Assembly: GCA_023374045.1 (NCBI GenBank)
Contig: CM041776.1
Location: 323,355,925-323,419,924, forward strand
Length of the DNA stretch: 64,000 nucleotides
Reading direction: 5' to 3'
Origin: Limonium bicolor
Lineage: Eukaryota > Streptophyta > Magnoliopsida > Caryophyllales > Plumbaginaceae
The position numbers and the translations under genes were made by a program. This document shows positions 22,105-32,379 of this stretch, piece by piece (position 1 is the first letter of the stretch; every line of letters begins with the position of its first letter). The notes under the pieces were generated by a model. That model made no database searches. It was given only the letters and a program-made list of their open reading frames with translations, and was not told the DNA's origin.

Positions 22105-22335
22105 TTAATATTTTAATTTACATAATATTATAAAATTAATTTAATGCAATCAAAACTGTAAAAATAATAAAAATTTAAGTTATTTTGGCTTAAAATTATA
22201 AAAAATTAAAAATATAGATATATATATATAATTGAAAAATAGTTAAAATATCAGAAATTATATAGAAAGATAATATATTATATGAAGTTGCTTTTTTTGC
22301 TAAAACCATGTTATATAATGTTAGAACTACTAAGA
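22105..22335. repeat. AT-rich dispersed repeat shared with CACTA-3
   Basis: About 230 bp here match about 47000-47235 inside the third CACTA element in the same orientation. Shared blocks include AATTAATTTAATGC, AATAAAAATTTAAGT, GGCTTAAAATTATAAAAAAT and AAGATAATATATTAT. It probably marks a fragment of the CACTA-3 family abutting the inverted SIRE-like block. Confidence 0.7.
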
Positions 22336-22509
22336 AAGATGACATAAGCTCCAACCAGGCTTTGAGAGAAATAGACGAAGTGATGGGTGAAAAGCACAAA
22401 GTAGAGTCACATGCTATAGAACCCTCATCGCCAGCTTCGTCAAAGGAGTATGGTTGTTCATATGACTGCTCGAAGAGCAAAAGGAGCGAGGACAATTAAT
22501 GTTGTGCAA

Positions 22510-23942
22510 GCTGGGTTAGGCAAGAGATCTTGGGACCAACTGTACGAGGTAAAACCTAACAACAAGTGTAGCAGTCAATTATAGCAAGTTTTCTCTAGTA
22601 ATCCCTCTAGGTTACCGAACCAAAGAAGTCGGTGTCTAGTTTGAGTCTCTATCATAGTCTAACTAATAAACTATAGAAATAAAATTACAGGAAAATTGGG
22701 GGTTTTGGTTTGATGATTTAAATGCTAAATTTAAAACAATAAGGATGAATCTTATAACTACTAACAAGGAAATCATGGTTTACTACTTACCTCTAGTTCT
22801 TCAATTTCCCTTCCTATGTGTTTTTCTAATCCTACATTACAACCTCAGATCTAAATTAATCTATTCCCAGTCTCATGCAAAATATATTCTTACTAGCAAC
22901 TACTAAATCCTAACTCTCGTTGCGAATTTACTAATTAACTAATAGCGAGGAATTCCCAGTTGGTTTGTAGTCAGCTAATATGTAGAGGAATTACCATCTC
23001 TAAAGTAACTGGTTATATTCCTGTAGTCTATTAAATGTCGCAGTTCCCACTTTTAAGCAATCAAACTAGATAAACTCAAGTAATTATAAATCACAAGAAA
23101 ATTAAACAAGGAATAAAACTATAATTTGTTGAGAATTAATCTTTAAACACATCAGGAAAAAGAAAACATCAACTAGGGTTCCATAATAAGCCAGAATTCA
23201 ATTCCATACTCAGACATGGAGAAAATAGAAATAACAATAGAAGAAAGGAAAACACCATCAAATCTGTGGCGGAACCGATGATGAGATCTAGTCCTGTTCC
23301 ATTGCTCTCCGGCTCCAATGGTTGTTATTGTCTCTCTCTGTCTCTAATGCATGCGGCTAGGGTAGTAAATCTCATATTGATTTTTTTTCCTCTGTCGATC
23401 TGTAGCAATTTATTAAAATTGTTTTTTATACTTTGCTTTTCATTTATGAAACGAAGCGGCGTGCCTCAGGGATATAGGTCCAGGTAACCTGGACCACTCA
23501 TAAAAATCCCTCCACTTGACATAAATATTCTGGTCCGGGAATAGTCCAAGTACAAATACCTGGACCAGGTCAAAAAATGAACATAAAGTTTCCACTCCAT
23601 CTTGTCCAGGTCTATTTCCCAGGACAAATACCTGAACCAGGTGTTGAATTAGGCAAAATATTCTCTCTGGGGTTGGTCCGGGTCTATATGTTCGAACAAA
23701 GACCCGAGCCAACTCTAAAATACACCAGAAACACTATTTTGACTCCCGTTCGGTCTCGTTTTGATCGTTAAGCTCTTGACATGCATTCCTAGACCTTTTT
23801 CTTTAGCGTTTTAACCTGTTTTAGCATAAAACCACATGTGGGGAATAATATTAAAATTTAACATAATTACGCGTTTAAGTGGGGAAACTTACAACACTAT
23901 ATCTGATATAAATAAACAACAAAACATATAAACATAGCCACA
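22510..23942 (-). repeat. LTR of a minus-strand Gypsy-derived element (LTR-1)
   Basis: The minus strand reads a polypurine tract (ATAAGTGGGGAG, 23954-23943) followed by TGTGGCTATG, an LTR start. The body to the left is AT-rich non-coding, as in the other two minus-strand LTRs of this window. A GC-richer patch with repeated CCAGGT/ACCTGG motifs spans about 23460-23720. The left end is approximate, and chance ORFs inside are not genes. Confidence 0.5.
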
Positions 23943-23956
23943 CTCCCCACTTATCA

Positions 23957-24148
23957 CCAACGCGCCTTGAAGGTTTACAGGAGGGGTCTAGGTCATCGCT
24001 TCCTGTTGAGCCAGAGATCAAAAAAGGCAAAGTTACTGTGTTGACCAGGCCTGTGTCTCATCCGCTTGAGGTGTCATTGATCATGGATCTTTCACGAGGA
24101 CTCCTACCGGACACAACTTTTGACCCCTCTCGTTTTGTTTTGCCATAA
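23957..24148 (+). CDS. Unrecognised ORF remnant, about 63 codons
   Basis: One frame runs open from PTRLEGLQEG through EIKKGKVTVL and SLIMDLSRGLLPD to a TAA at about 24148. No start codon fits, and I do not recognise a domain. It sits between an LTR and a T-rich tail and is probably a retroelement 3' coding end. It might be a LINE ORF1 C-terminus, but that is a guess. Confidence 0.25.
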   Translation, partial: PTRLEGLQEGSRSSLPVEPEIKKGKVTVLTRPVSHPLEVSLIMDLSRGLLPDTTFDPSRFVLP

Positions 24149-24565
24149 TTTCTTATGTTTAGCTCTTGGATTTGGTTGATCTATAATAACTGAAACTTCC
24201 TCTAGACTGTCTTGCTTGTTGTTTAGTTTGTGTCATTAGGATATCTAATTGCCTAGGTTTCTTGTTATGTTGGTTTGTTGGTTAGTCTATGATCATCCAT
24301 GCCATAGTACCACCCACACAACATCCCATGCTGGATCTGGTTGCAATTTGTGGTGGCTATCTGATCATCACTAACCTATTTCGTTGGTGTGTGCTTGATG
24401 TTGTATTTGGAGTTGGTTGGTTTCTCTTAGCTCTGGTCTGGGTTCCCTAGGTGAATTAAGATTGCACTAAGTTTCCTTTTAAAAAAATAGAATGGAGGAG
24501 CTTAACGATCAAATTTTTTAACTTAGGTTGAATTGTATAGATATGCAGTTATGACCTTTAGTCGT

Positions 24566-24813
24566 TCATACAAGCATTAAAGAGAATACATTGGCTCTGC
24601 AGTATAATTCCATCTCACTCCATGCATTAGCTCTACCTTGTTGTAAATCATGAAGACTAATTCTTAGCATGTCACATGTCCAGTTGGTCAAGAAAAGGTG
24701 ACTGCAAAAAGGATGACCGCCATATGATTTTGGGAGATACTTTGATAATATCTGTGACAATGTCCGCTTCTTCTCCAGGAGCAAACTCAGTTTTCCCTGA
24801 TAGGAAGAAACAA
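24566..24813 (-). other. Unrecognised open segment with acceptor-like start
   Basis: On the minus strand a pyrimidine-rich stretch and CAG precede an open frame of about 75 codons (LLLEKKRTLSQIL, FLTNWTCDMLRISLHDLQQG). No family is recognised. It could be an exon fragment carried by a transposon or a chance ORF. Confidence 0.2.
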
Positions 24814-26029
24814 TATGTCAATGTAACTTCAATCAAGTAAGCATATTATTGTTTTGACATTTTGAACTCGCGCTTGGTTAATATTGGTGAACTAGAGTAC
24901 TAATGAGTATTTCGGTAACCAATCTTATTGTTGAAAAGAACTAGGAGACAACAAACCTTGATCATAATCTTGATCAAGTAAACATATTATTGTTTTGATC
25001 CATCTATTGTGTAAATGGATGGACACACATATACTTCTCCTTGGTTGTATTAAATCTGATACAATGGAACAAAACAGGAAATAGCTAATTTAAACAACTA
25101 TGAAACTATAATGCACGAAAATGATAGTTATCCCAGAAGCAATACACATCAACTATTATATAAAAAAAACATATTTTAGTAAAGAGTAACATTGTTAAAG
25201 CAAATTACATGTATTAGTTTCCTATTGAGAAGGTGATAGAGGGAGTACTTCACTACAACTTTATGAAACACCTTGATATTTTATCAATGGAGATTATCTG
25301 ACCACAAACTACAAACAACAGGATGCACACTAATTAAAACGTCTGTACAGGCTTGAGAGAGTAAACTTTGTTCATCTGAAATGCATACACTAGTAGAAAA
25401 AACATTATATACCACGGTTATTTCGCTTATATACCACGGTTTTCAACCGTGGTATTTGCTCCCGTCGCAAATGCCAAAATATTATATACCACGGTTCAAA
25501 ACCGTGGTTTTAAATGAAGATAAAAACCACGGTTCTATAAACCGTCATTTTAACGTATTTCTCGCGTGGAACTTATTAACTATAAACCACGGTTTATGCC
25601 AATAACCGTCATTTATAGTGAGTAATAAATGATGGTTATTCTAAAAACCGTGGTATATAATGTAAAAAAATCACGGTTATAAACCACGGTTTGTAGGGCA
25701 ACCGTCATTTATAGTACATGCCGGAGAGAATAAACCACGGTTTTGGGAGAACCGTGGTATATAACCGTCACACCGGAGAGAATAAACCGCGATTTTTGGA
25801 GAACCGTGGTATATAACCTCACGGTTTGTAATAAATGACGGTTATTCTAAAAACCGTGGTATATAAGGTGAAAAAAACAATGAATAAACCACGGTTATAC
25901 ATGAAACCGTGGTTTATAGTCCATGAATTTTTCAAATCTTCGCCTTCAATCTTGAAATCTCAACAGAGCACATATACAAGACAATGAAGATGCCAGATTA
26001 TGTATGTTCCTTGTTTGTGAATTAAGGTT

Positions 26030-26500
26030 GCAAAATCGTGAGTGAAGAATGGAAGCGCAGTATGCTCCTTGTTCGCCGGTGGGTTCCAAAATTACCGTGA
26101 GGTTGAAGAGAATGGATGTGGCGTAGAGCATGTTCGTTGTTCGCCGGCTGGGGTTGCAAAAATTACAATGAGTGGAGATGAGGATGAGACGCAGAGCACG
26201 TACCTTGTTCGCCAGTGTGGGTTGCAAAAATTACCATGAAAACAAGATAATGAGAAAGGTAGGAGCATGTTCCTTGTTCGCCAGTATGGGTAGCAAATTT
26301 ACAGTGCGGTTGATATGGCATAGAGCATGTTCCTTATTCACTAGTATGGGTTGCGAAATTACCGGGAAGTTGAAGAGATGGCGTAGAGCATGTTCCATGT
26401 TCGCCGGCGTGGGTTGTAAAAGTTACCGGGAGGTGAAGAGAATGAGGAAGAGGAGCGTTCAATCCTTGTTCGCCAGTGTGGGTTGCAATTACAGTGAGAG
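26030..26500. repeat. Minisatellite core of CACTA-2
   Basis: Seven or eight imperfect tandem units of about 60-75 bp share GCATGTTCCTTGTTCGCC, then GTGTGGGTTGCAAAATTAC and a GAGGTTGAAGAGA tail. Units vary in length and by substitutions, so no single reading frame is kept. Confidence 0.85.
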
Positions 26501-26559
26501 AAATATATAAGAGAACAAAGAGAGGCGCGTTAATTTGGGCCGAAAATTAAAATTCCCGC

Positions 26560-27235
26560 TCAGACTATATACCACGGTTCTCCAAAAACCGTGGTTTATT
26601 CTCTTCGGCGTGATGGTTATATACCACGGTTCTTTAAAAACCGTGGTTTATTCTCTCCGGCGTGACGGTTATATACCACGGTTCTCAAAAAACCGTGGTT
26701 TACTCTCTCCGGCGTGACGGTTATATACCACGGTTCTCCAAAAACCGTGGTATATAGTCTGAGCGGGAATTTTAATTTTCGGCCCAAATTAGCGCGGCTC
26801 TCTTTGTTTACTTATAAACCACGGTTTGTAGGGCAACCGTCATTTATAGTACATGCTGGAGAGAAGAGAGCCACGTTAATTTGGGCCGAAAATTAAAATT
26901 CCCGCTCAGACTATATACCACGGTTCTCCAAAAACCGTGGTTTATTCTCTCCGGCGTGACGGTTATATACCACGGTTCTTTAAAAACCGTGGTTTATTCT
27001 CTCCGGCATGACGGTTATATACCACGGTTCTCCAAAAACCGTGGTTTATTCTCTCTGGCATGTACTATAAATGACGGTTGCCCTATAAACCGTGGTTTAT
27101 AAGTAAACTATATACCACGGTTCTCCAAAAACCGTGGTTTATTCTCTCTGGCGTGTACTATAAATGACGGTTTCCCTAGAAACCGTGGTTTATAAACTTT
27201 AAACCACGGTTTTTCATTTAACCGTGGTTTAAGTG
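26560..27235. repeat. Hairpin array of CACTA-2
   Basis: At least eight copies of ACCACGGTT, a short spacer (for example CTCCAAA), and AACCGTGGT follow one another, separated by TTATTCTCTCCGGCGTGACG-type linkers. A segment containing GGGCCGAAAATTAAAATTCC occurs twice in direct orientation (about 26535 and 26883) and once inverted (about 26765-26790), so the array was itself duplicated and inverted. Confidence 0.9.
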
Positions 27236-27268
27236 TCGTCATTTAAAATGTTTTTTCTACTAGTGATA

Positions 27269-28680
27269 ATATATTCTTATGTCATTAGGACAGTCCAAAA
27301 GGTCAAAAATAATCTAGTGGTGGTTGAACCATCTTCAAGGCAAAAATGGAGATGACAACAGAGGAGCGGGAGAGGAGAAGATAAGCGCACGAGGAAAGGA
27401 TGAAATAGAGCATGTACATACGCAACCATGCAATGAGCAAAAGTAGTGGCGTCTGAAAACAAGTGAGACACTAGGGTTGCAAAAAGGCAACTCAAAATTG
27501 AAAACAAAATGTAGCCTAAAACGTTGATACAAACGCGAGCCACAAACATACCTAATAACTTAACTTTAAACTTAAAATAATACAAACACAATTTATACGT
27601 TAGAAGCAAATCTCAGTTCAAATTATGGTTATAAAATACAAATGTATAAAATATAAGACACTTAATAACATCAATTAATGTTATTAAGCGTAGAATTTAT
27701 TTATATTTATAACACTATAACAAAATAAGTTATATTACATAAGAATATTAATAACAAAGAAAAGTAATGTCATCGGGACAATTGAAGGGAGGGTGGCCTT
27801 GATAGCTAAAGTGGCTTCTCCATTGGTTGTATTGTATGATGTATTTTAACTCTTATATGTTAATCATATGTCTCGTTGATATGTACAAATATATACATGT
27901 AGTTGGCATAAAGTTTTTAACTTTTAAAAACATATACATGACCGGTCTTATTTTTAAAAAGTTGAATTTAGATAAACAATGGTTTGAAAATTTTAAATTT
28001 TGGACTCAATTTTGAAAGTCATAATTGTTTACAAAAATCTATCACAATTACAACTCAATATATCATCACCAGTTAGGTGGACTACATAGACAACCACATA
28101 TAGTGGCTCAAAACTACTGCTCTGCCAAATTGCTTAATATCCGAACAATTTACAAAATTAGTCAAACAGTACCTGAATAACAACATTCAGTATAACTGCT
28201 AAGCAATTACTAAACACTAGGGATGGAACTAGGACATCTATAACCAGTGCTTAAATGCCTTCATTGTCTTTTACGAAAGCAGCGATTAAATGCCTTATGT
28301 GCAATATCTATCATATTATCAATCATTTAGAAACAAAAAAAAATCAATCATGTTAACAACAACTGCTCGATACTGCAAGCCACCGAGGGACTTCGTGAGA
28401 TATACAACCATTGATGAAAGCATGTTATGGCTGGTCAAACCTGAGATCCTGCCCTCATCATACCAGATGTCAAGGGTGCACCTAAAATGTTCATTTGGAT
28501 GAAGATGGGCTCCACCCTATATGTTGTTGGAACCCTGTGTGTTGCAGATGATGGAGTCTATCATGTGCAAAGAGTCCATCAAGGATGACAGTCACACCAC
28601 CTGTAACTAACAAAGTAGACGACCATCGACTCTGTCGCAGAAAGAGTTTATCGATAGAACAAGCCATGCGATTGTAACCA
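27269..28680. other. Gene-free spacer between CACTA-2 and the second SIRE-like element
   Basis: Only chance ORFs are seen. Part of 28380-28680 could be diverged retroelement sequence, but no domain can be named. Confidence 0.5.
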
Positions 28681-28689
28681 ACCACAGAT

Positions 28690-29299
28690 TTTAAGGTCCA
28701 ACTTGTGCCCTGTTGTTCTCAAAGTTCTACCATCTTTAGTCAACTGTCTTGAGCCATAAAAATTGGATTTACAACCTCAATTACACGAGAATTGAGTCAA
28801 GTGTGAAACTTACACTGGAAAACGGTCGAGAGCCTAAGATTTCAAAAACAGACTCCCTCAACGGCTCCAAAAGCATTGCTATTTAAAGTGCTGGGATTCT
28901 CAGTTGCAATTTGTGCTTTTCTTATCTAATTCAACTAGCATCTTAAGAGAATTATGCATTCGAGATTGAGAGAAGTGTCTCTTACGATTGTTAGCTTTAT
29001 TTCTTAAGCATTTCATTGTTAGATTTGTACTAGGCAGTTCCTAGATACTTTCACCATCCCTTGAGCTGATCATAGAATAGTTAGGATTCGTGAGAGTACT
29101 TACTAATTAGGTCTTGTCTACTTAGTAAGTAGTGTATACTCCTTTTATTGATTGTGTATACTCTTTTTATTAATCAATAAAAGGAGTCTATATTGTGCAT
29201 TTCAGTTTGCCTATTGACTCTTTTGTTACAGTTCGATCAAGGTAGTACGTCCAAGTCTCACAACCTAGATAGACTACGTCAGCTCCCAACGATCCTACA
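28690..29299 (+). repeat. 5' LTR of the second SIRE-like element (left end approximate)
   Basis: The region immediately upstream of the primer site is non-coding and ends in CA. It includes short duplicated runs around 29135-29190 (CTTTTTATTGATTGTG and CTTTTTATTAATCAATAAAA). The left terminus is estimated only. Confidence 0.5.
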
Positions 29300-29301
29300 A
29301 T

Positions 29302-29313
29302 TGGTATCAAAGC
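29302..29313 (+). other. Primer binding site (Met-tRNA type) of the second SIRE-like element
   Basis: TGGTATCAAAGC differs at one base from the usual TGGTATCAGAGC and lies two bases after the LTR end CA at 29298-29299. Confidence 0.75.
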
Positions 29314-29343
29314 CTCGTTTAGCAGACATAATATCTCAACACC

Positions 29344-31260
29344 ATGGCAGATCTATTTGTAAATCAAACAACAAGATGAATTTCAAGCATCCTAGGCTCA
29401 CGTCCACAAACTATGGCCATTAGAAGAATGAGATGAAGGAACAGTTGGAGTCCATCAACTTTAAATTGTGGGATATCATAACGAACAGAGACATGCTTGC
29501 CCTTTCTAAAAGAAGCTAGTGGACTTCAGTAGAAAGAAAGACACATGAGCTGAATCGTCAGACACACCATGCCATATACACATGTCTTTCCCTTCCTAAA
29601 CAACAAAGAGTCAATCACTGTAAGTCCACAAATGAAGTATGGAAACTCCTTCAAGCAACTCATGTAGGAGTCAATGAGCTAAAAAATGCAAAGCTCAAGA
29701 GTTGAGGATGGATTTTGAAAAATTTCTCCAGAAACTATGTGAGTCACTAGATGATGTACTTAATCATTTTTATGAATTAACATCAGTTCTGCAAGAACTT
29801 GGCATACTCCTGGACAAAAAGAGTGTTCTCCACAAACTCCTCGATAGTCTACGAGAAGAGTAGACCGAAAGCTTGATTTCTACCAAGGTGTCCAAAGACT
29901 TGTCAAAATGGAATGTCCATGATCTCATGTCATATCTACTTTCTTTGATATGTACAAGAAAAACATTAAAAAGAAGGTCGGTAATGTTGCTTCCTCTTCA
30001 AATCAGATTGTGTCTATTACTGACCAAGCTCTGCAGGCAACGACTTTCTCGGTCGGCCAGGAAGGAGTTTATTTCACTAATGATGCTACTAGACAGGCAA
30101 AGGCATAGTTGGTTGACATAATTGTTGAAGAGCGCGTAGCAGAAACTACGGAAGATTTCGTCCTCCTAGTTAAGAAGTTCAGAAAATTCTTGAAGACCCA
30201 CCCTAGTTGACAGACTCGCTTGTTCAATCCCACAGGATGACAGACCAGAAATTCCATCACGTGCTTTAATTGCAATAACCAGGTCATTTTAAGAACTGTC
30301 CCCTTCTTAAAAATCTATATGGGAAGCTATAGGGACAATCGTTGCCTGCCAGCGTGGGATGGGGGCACTCGAACTCTAATGACCCCAACATGGAGTCTGC
30401 TGGGCTAGTCTATGGAGTCTGCTGAGCCAGTCTGCTTGATGGCGCATGAACAGGACCGTTCCATGATTCCTGACATTGAGGTAACTCGGTCTCATCTCGA
30501 AACTGATCTCTATCGTATTACGCCAAAAGGCTTTCTCACTCTCATTTCAAAAATCATGACTGATACAAGTGTTTTGAAGGCAAAATATAAAAAAACAAAT
30601 ATTAGATCTCACAATTGAGCTTGAAGAATCTTGTATCATCAATAACTCTCTCATGGAAAAGGCTGATGAATCAAGAACTCTAGCATGCTCATTACAGTTA
30701 GATATTCAGGAGTACATGTTTCACATTGATTCCCTAAAAAATGAAGTGATTGATGCTTGTACTACTAAAGACTATAACCATAATAGTGAGGAAGAGTTGG
30801 AGATACAGATAGAGTCTCTCAAGATAGATCTAGTTCTGATCTCTAAGAAATGTTGCTTATTGCATAATGAGTTGAACATCTCTGAATCTCAAAACAAAAC
30901 CTTAAGATCCATTGTTGATCAAATCAACAAGCATATAAAAGAAAAAGACAATGCCCTTGCCTTCAAACCTACTAATTTTGTTAAACAAGTGTTGCCCTCA
31001 GAATTCCCGGAATGGGCCAATTCTCAGGAAATAGTCAATATTTGCATAGGAACCGGATCGACTCTATCCAATCTTGAGCGGAACACAGGGAAATTAAACG
31101 TGTCCAAAAATATTTCCAAACCTAAACATAAGCATATACGATAGAAAGAGAAAGAAAATTTTGATTTCTAGAGGAATATCCATCGTAAATATGTCAATCT
31201 TCCACCAACAAAAATTTGAACCTATTGTGGAAACTTTGGTCATAGAGACACTGCGTGGGA
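29344..31260 (+). pseudogene. SIRE-like gag, heavily degraded, with altered zinc knuckle
   Basis: The ATG at 29344 begins MADLFVNQTT and hits stops at once. UBN2-like sequence continues in shifting frames (QRVNHCKSTNEVWKLLQATH). A clean coiled-coil-type segment spans 30653-31144 (SLQLDIQEYMFHIDSLKNEV, LQLDIQ-type heptads). The zinc knuckle reads YCGNFGHRDTAWE near 31215-31255, with the last Cys replaced by Trp, so it could not bind zinc normally. Confidence 0.7.
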
Positions 31261-31434
31261 GAAACTTCGAAATGATTTGTCCTTTAATACTGAAAGACTC
31301 AGTATTATTCTCGTAGCTCATGCAAAATTAAAATCAGGTCATCAGAGAGAACCCAAGTATATCTAGGTTCCCAAAGCTAACAAGTAACTTTCTTTTTGTA
31401 GGTGGAAGCGAGTAAGGAGCTAGACTACTAGTAT

Positions 31435-31929
31435 TTGGATTGCGGGTGTTTTAGATACATGACTGAAAATCCCAATAAGTTCAACTCGCTTTCAGCCTAC
31501 AAAGGAGGGAAGGTTACCTTCTGCAACAATAAACAAGGTGAGATCATTGGTGTTGGTTTAGTAAGTAATCCTTCAAAATTTAAGGTAGATGGAGTCCATC
31601 TGGTAACTGGACTTCAACATAGTCTCTTAAGTATTTCCCAAATTTATGACAGATTTAACTTAGTACTTTTATCATCTCAAGATTGTAAAGTTTTTTATGA
31701 CAGAACAAAGTGCTTTAAAAGCAATGGACAGAGGGACTGCAACTTATACAAGATCTGTCTCACCTCTCTACATCTAAATGATCAAGTGTGCTTGAACGTT
31801 CAATCTATGAGCCATCTGTCATGGCGCATGCGGCTTGGGCATGCCCATCATAAGCTCTTGAACAAGCTCAGAGGACAAGCGTTGGTTATTGGCTTACCTG
31901 ACATAACCTTGGACACACTCTGTCTGTAA
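31435..31929 (+). pseudogene. Copia protease and GAG-pre-integrase, second element
   Basis: The open frame has LDCGCFRYMTEN, the position of the Copia aspartic protease motif where D-S-G is usual, here D-C-G. It continues through GVHLVTGLQHSLLSISQIYD to the GAG-pre-integrase motif SWRMRLGHAHHKLLNKL. It is the longest open piece of this element. Confidence 0.85.
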
Positions 31930-32300
31930 AGCTTGCGTCAAAGGGAAACACACTAGGTCCTCTTTCAAGAGTAATAACATTCTCTCCACAAGTGCTCCTC
32001 TTGAATTAATTCACATGAATTTGGTGGGTCCTATGCGTGTTCGAAGTCGAAGTGGTAAGAGGTATATCTTACTAATTGTTGATGAACATTCTCAATGGAC
32101 TTGGGTAATCTTTCTTGCCTCAAAAGATGCAACCTTTAATGAACATTCTCTACTAAAGTCAAAACCTTGAGAACTGACTAGGGAATAGAGTTCTGTAACC
32201 ATTTGTTTGATGAGTTTTACAGGGAGCATGGCATAAGTCATCAGACTTCGTCAGCCAGGATGCTAGAAAAAATAGAATATTGGTAGAGATGGCACATACA
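31930..32300 (+). pseudogene. Integrase core start with lost catalytic Asp
   Basis: After a frameshift, CVKGKHTRSSF and LELIHMNLVGPMRV follow. The first catalytic Asp of the D-L-x-G-P motif is Asn here (NLVGP). RYILLIVDEHSQWTWVIFL is retained. Near 32175 the second motif reads T-D-stop-G-I-E-F, so a stop falls beside the second catalytic Asp. Confidence 0.75.
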
Positions 32301-32379
32301 GTGCTCATAGACAGTCAATTAGCTCCATCTTATGGGGTTTTGGGCATAATGGTTGTGAAACTAAATTGCTAACTATGGG

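Larger units (their letters stand above)
11521..22105 (+). mobile_element. SIRE-like Copia element, split by a CACTA transposon and partly inverted
   Basis: The host element consists of a 5' LTR (about 11521-12536), a Met-tRNA primer site, the first 34 nt of gag, the 7570-bp CACTA insertion, more gag (20198-20689), and then about 1.4 kb in which gag homology runs on the minus strand. Pol and the 3' LTR are absent. SIRE/Maximus elements normally carry long coiled-coil gag regions, matching the fragments here. The right boundary (about 22105) is where homology to another dispersed repeat begins. Confidence 0.8.
25388..27265. mobile_element. Non-autonomous CACTA element CACTA-2, 1878 bp, target duplication ATA
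   Basis: CACTAGTAGAAAAAACATT at the left end and its exact inverse at the right end give a 19-bp perfect TIR. ATA flanks both sides (25385-25387 and 27266-27268). No transposase is encoded. Subterminal zones are filled with ACCACGGTT/AACCGTGGT motifs in alternating orientation that form many short hairpins, and the core holds a minisatellite of about 70-bp units. ORFs across it are read-through of the repeats. Confidence 0.95.
28690..32320 (+). mobile_element. Second SIRE-like Copia element, broken, 3' part missing
   Basis: It has a 5' LTR (ending CA at 29299), a Met-tRNA primer site, decayed gag (29344-31260), protease (31435 onward), GAG-pre-integrase and the start of the integrase core. 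Homology ends near 32320 where minus-strand Gypsy-derived sequence begins. There is no RT, RNase H or 3' LTR. Many stops indicate age. Confidence 0.8.

Noticed and set aside
22308..22499. 63-codon ORF (MLYNVRTTKKDDISSN start)
   Set aside because: Starts inside the AT-rich dispersed repeat, has no known domain and no supporting context; not listed as a gene.
26535..27102. ORFs of 60-73 codons across the hairpin array (repeated GRKLKFPLRLYTTVLQKPW start)
   Set aside because: They are read-through of the ACCACGGTT repeats of CACTA-2. The frame exists only because the repeat length permits it, and no domain or start context is present.
25388..27265. Possible CRISPR-like array (short repeats with spacers)
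   Set aside because: Repeats are palindromic in alternating orientation with near-identical linkers, bounded by CACTA TIRs and a target duplication in a plant genome. It is a transposon, not CRISPR.
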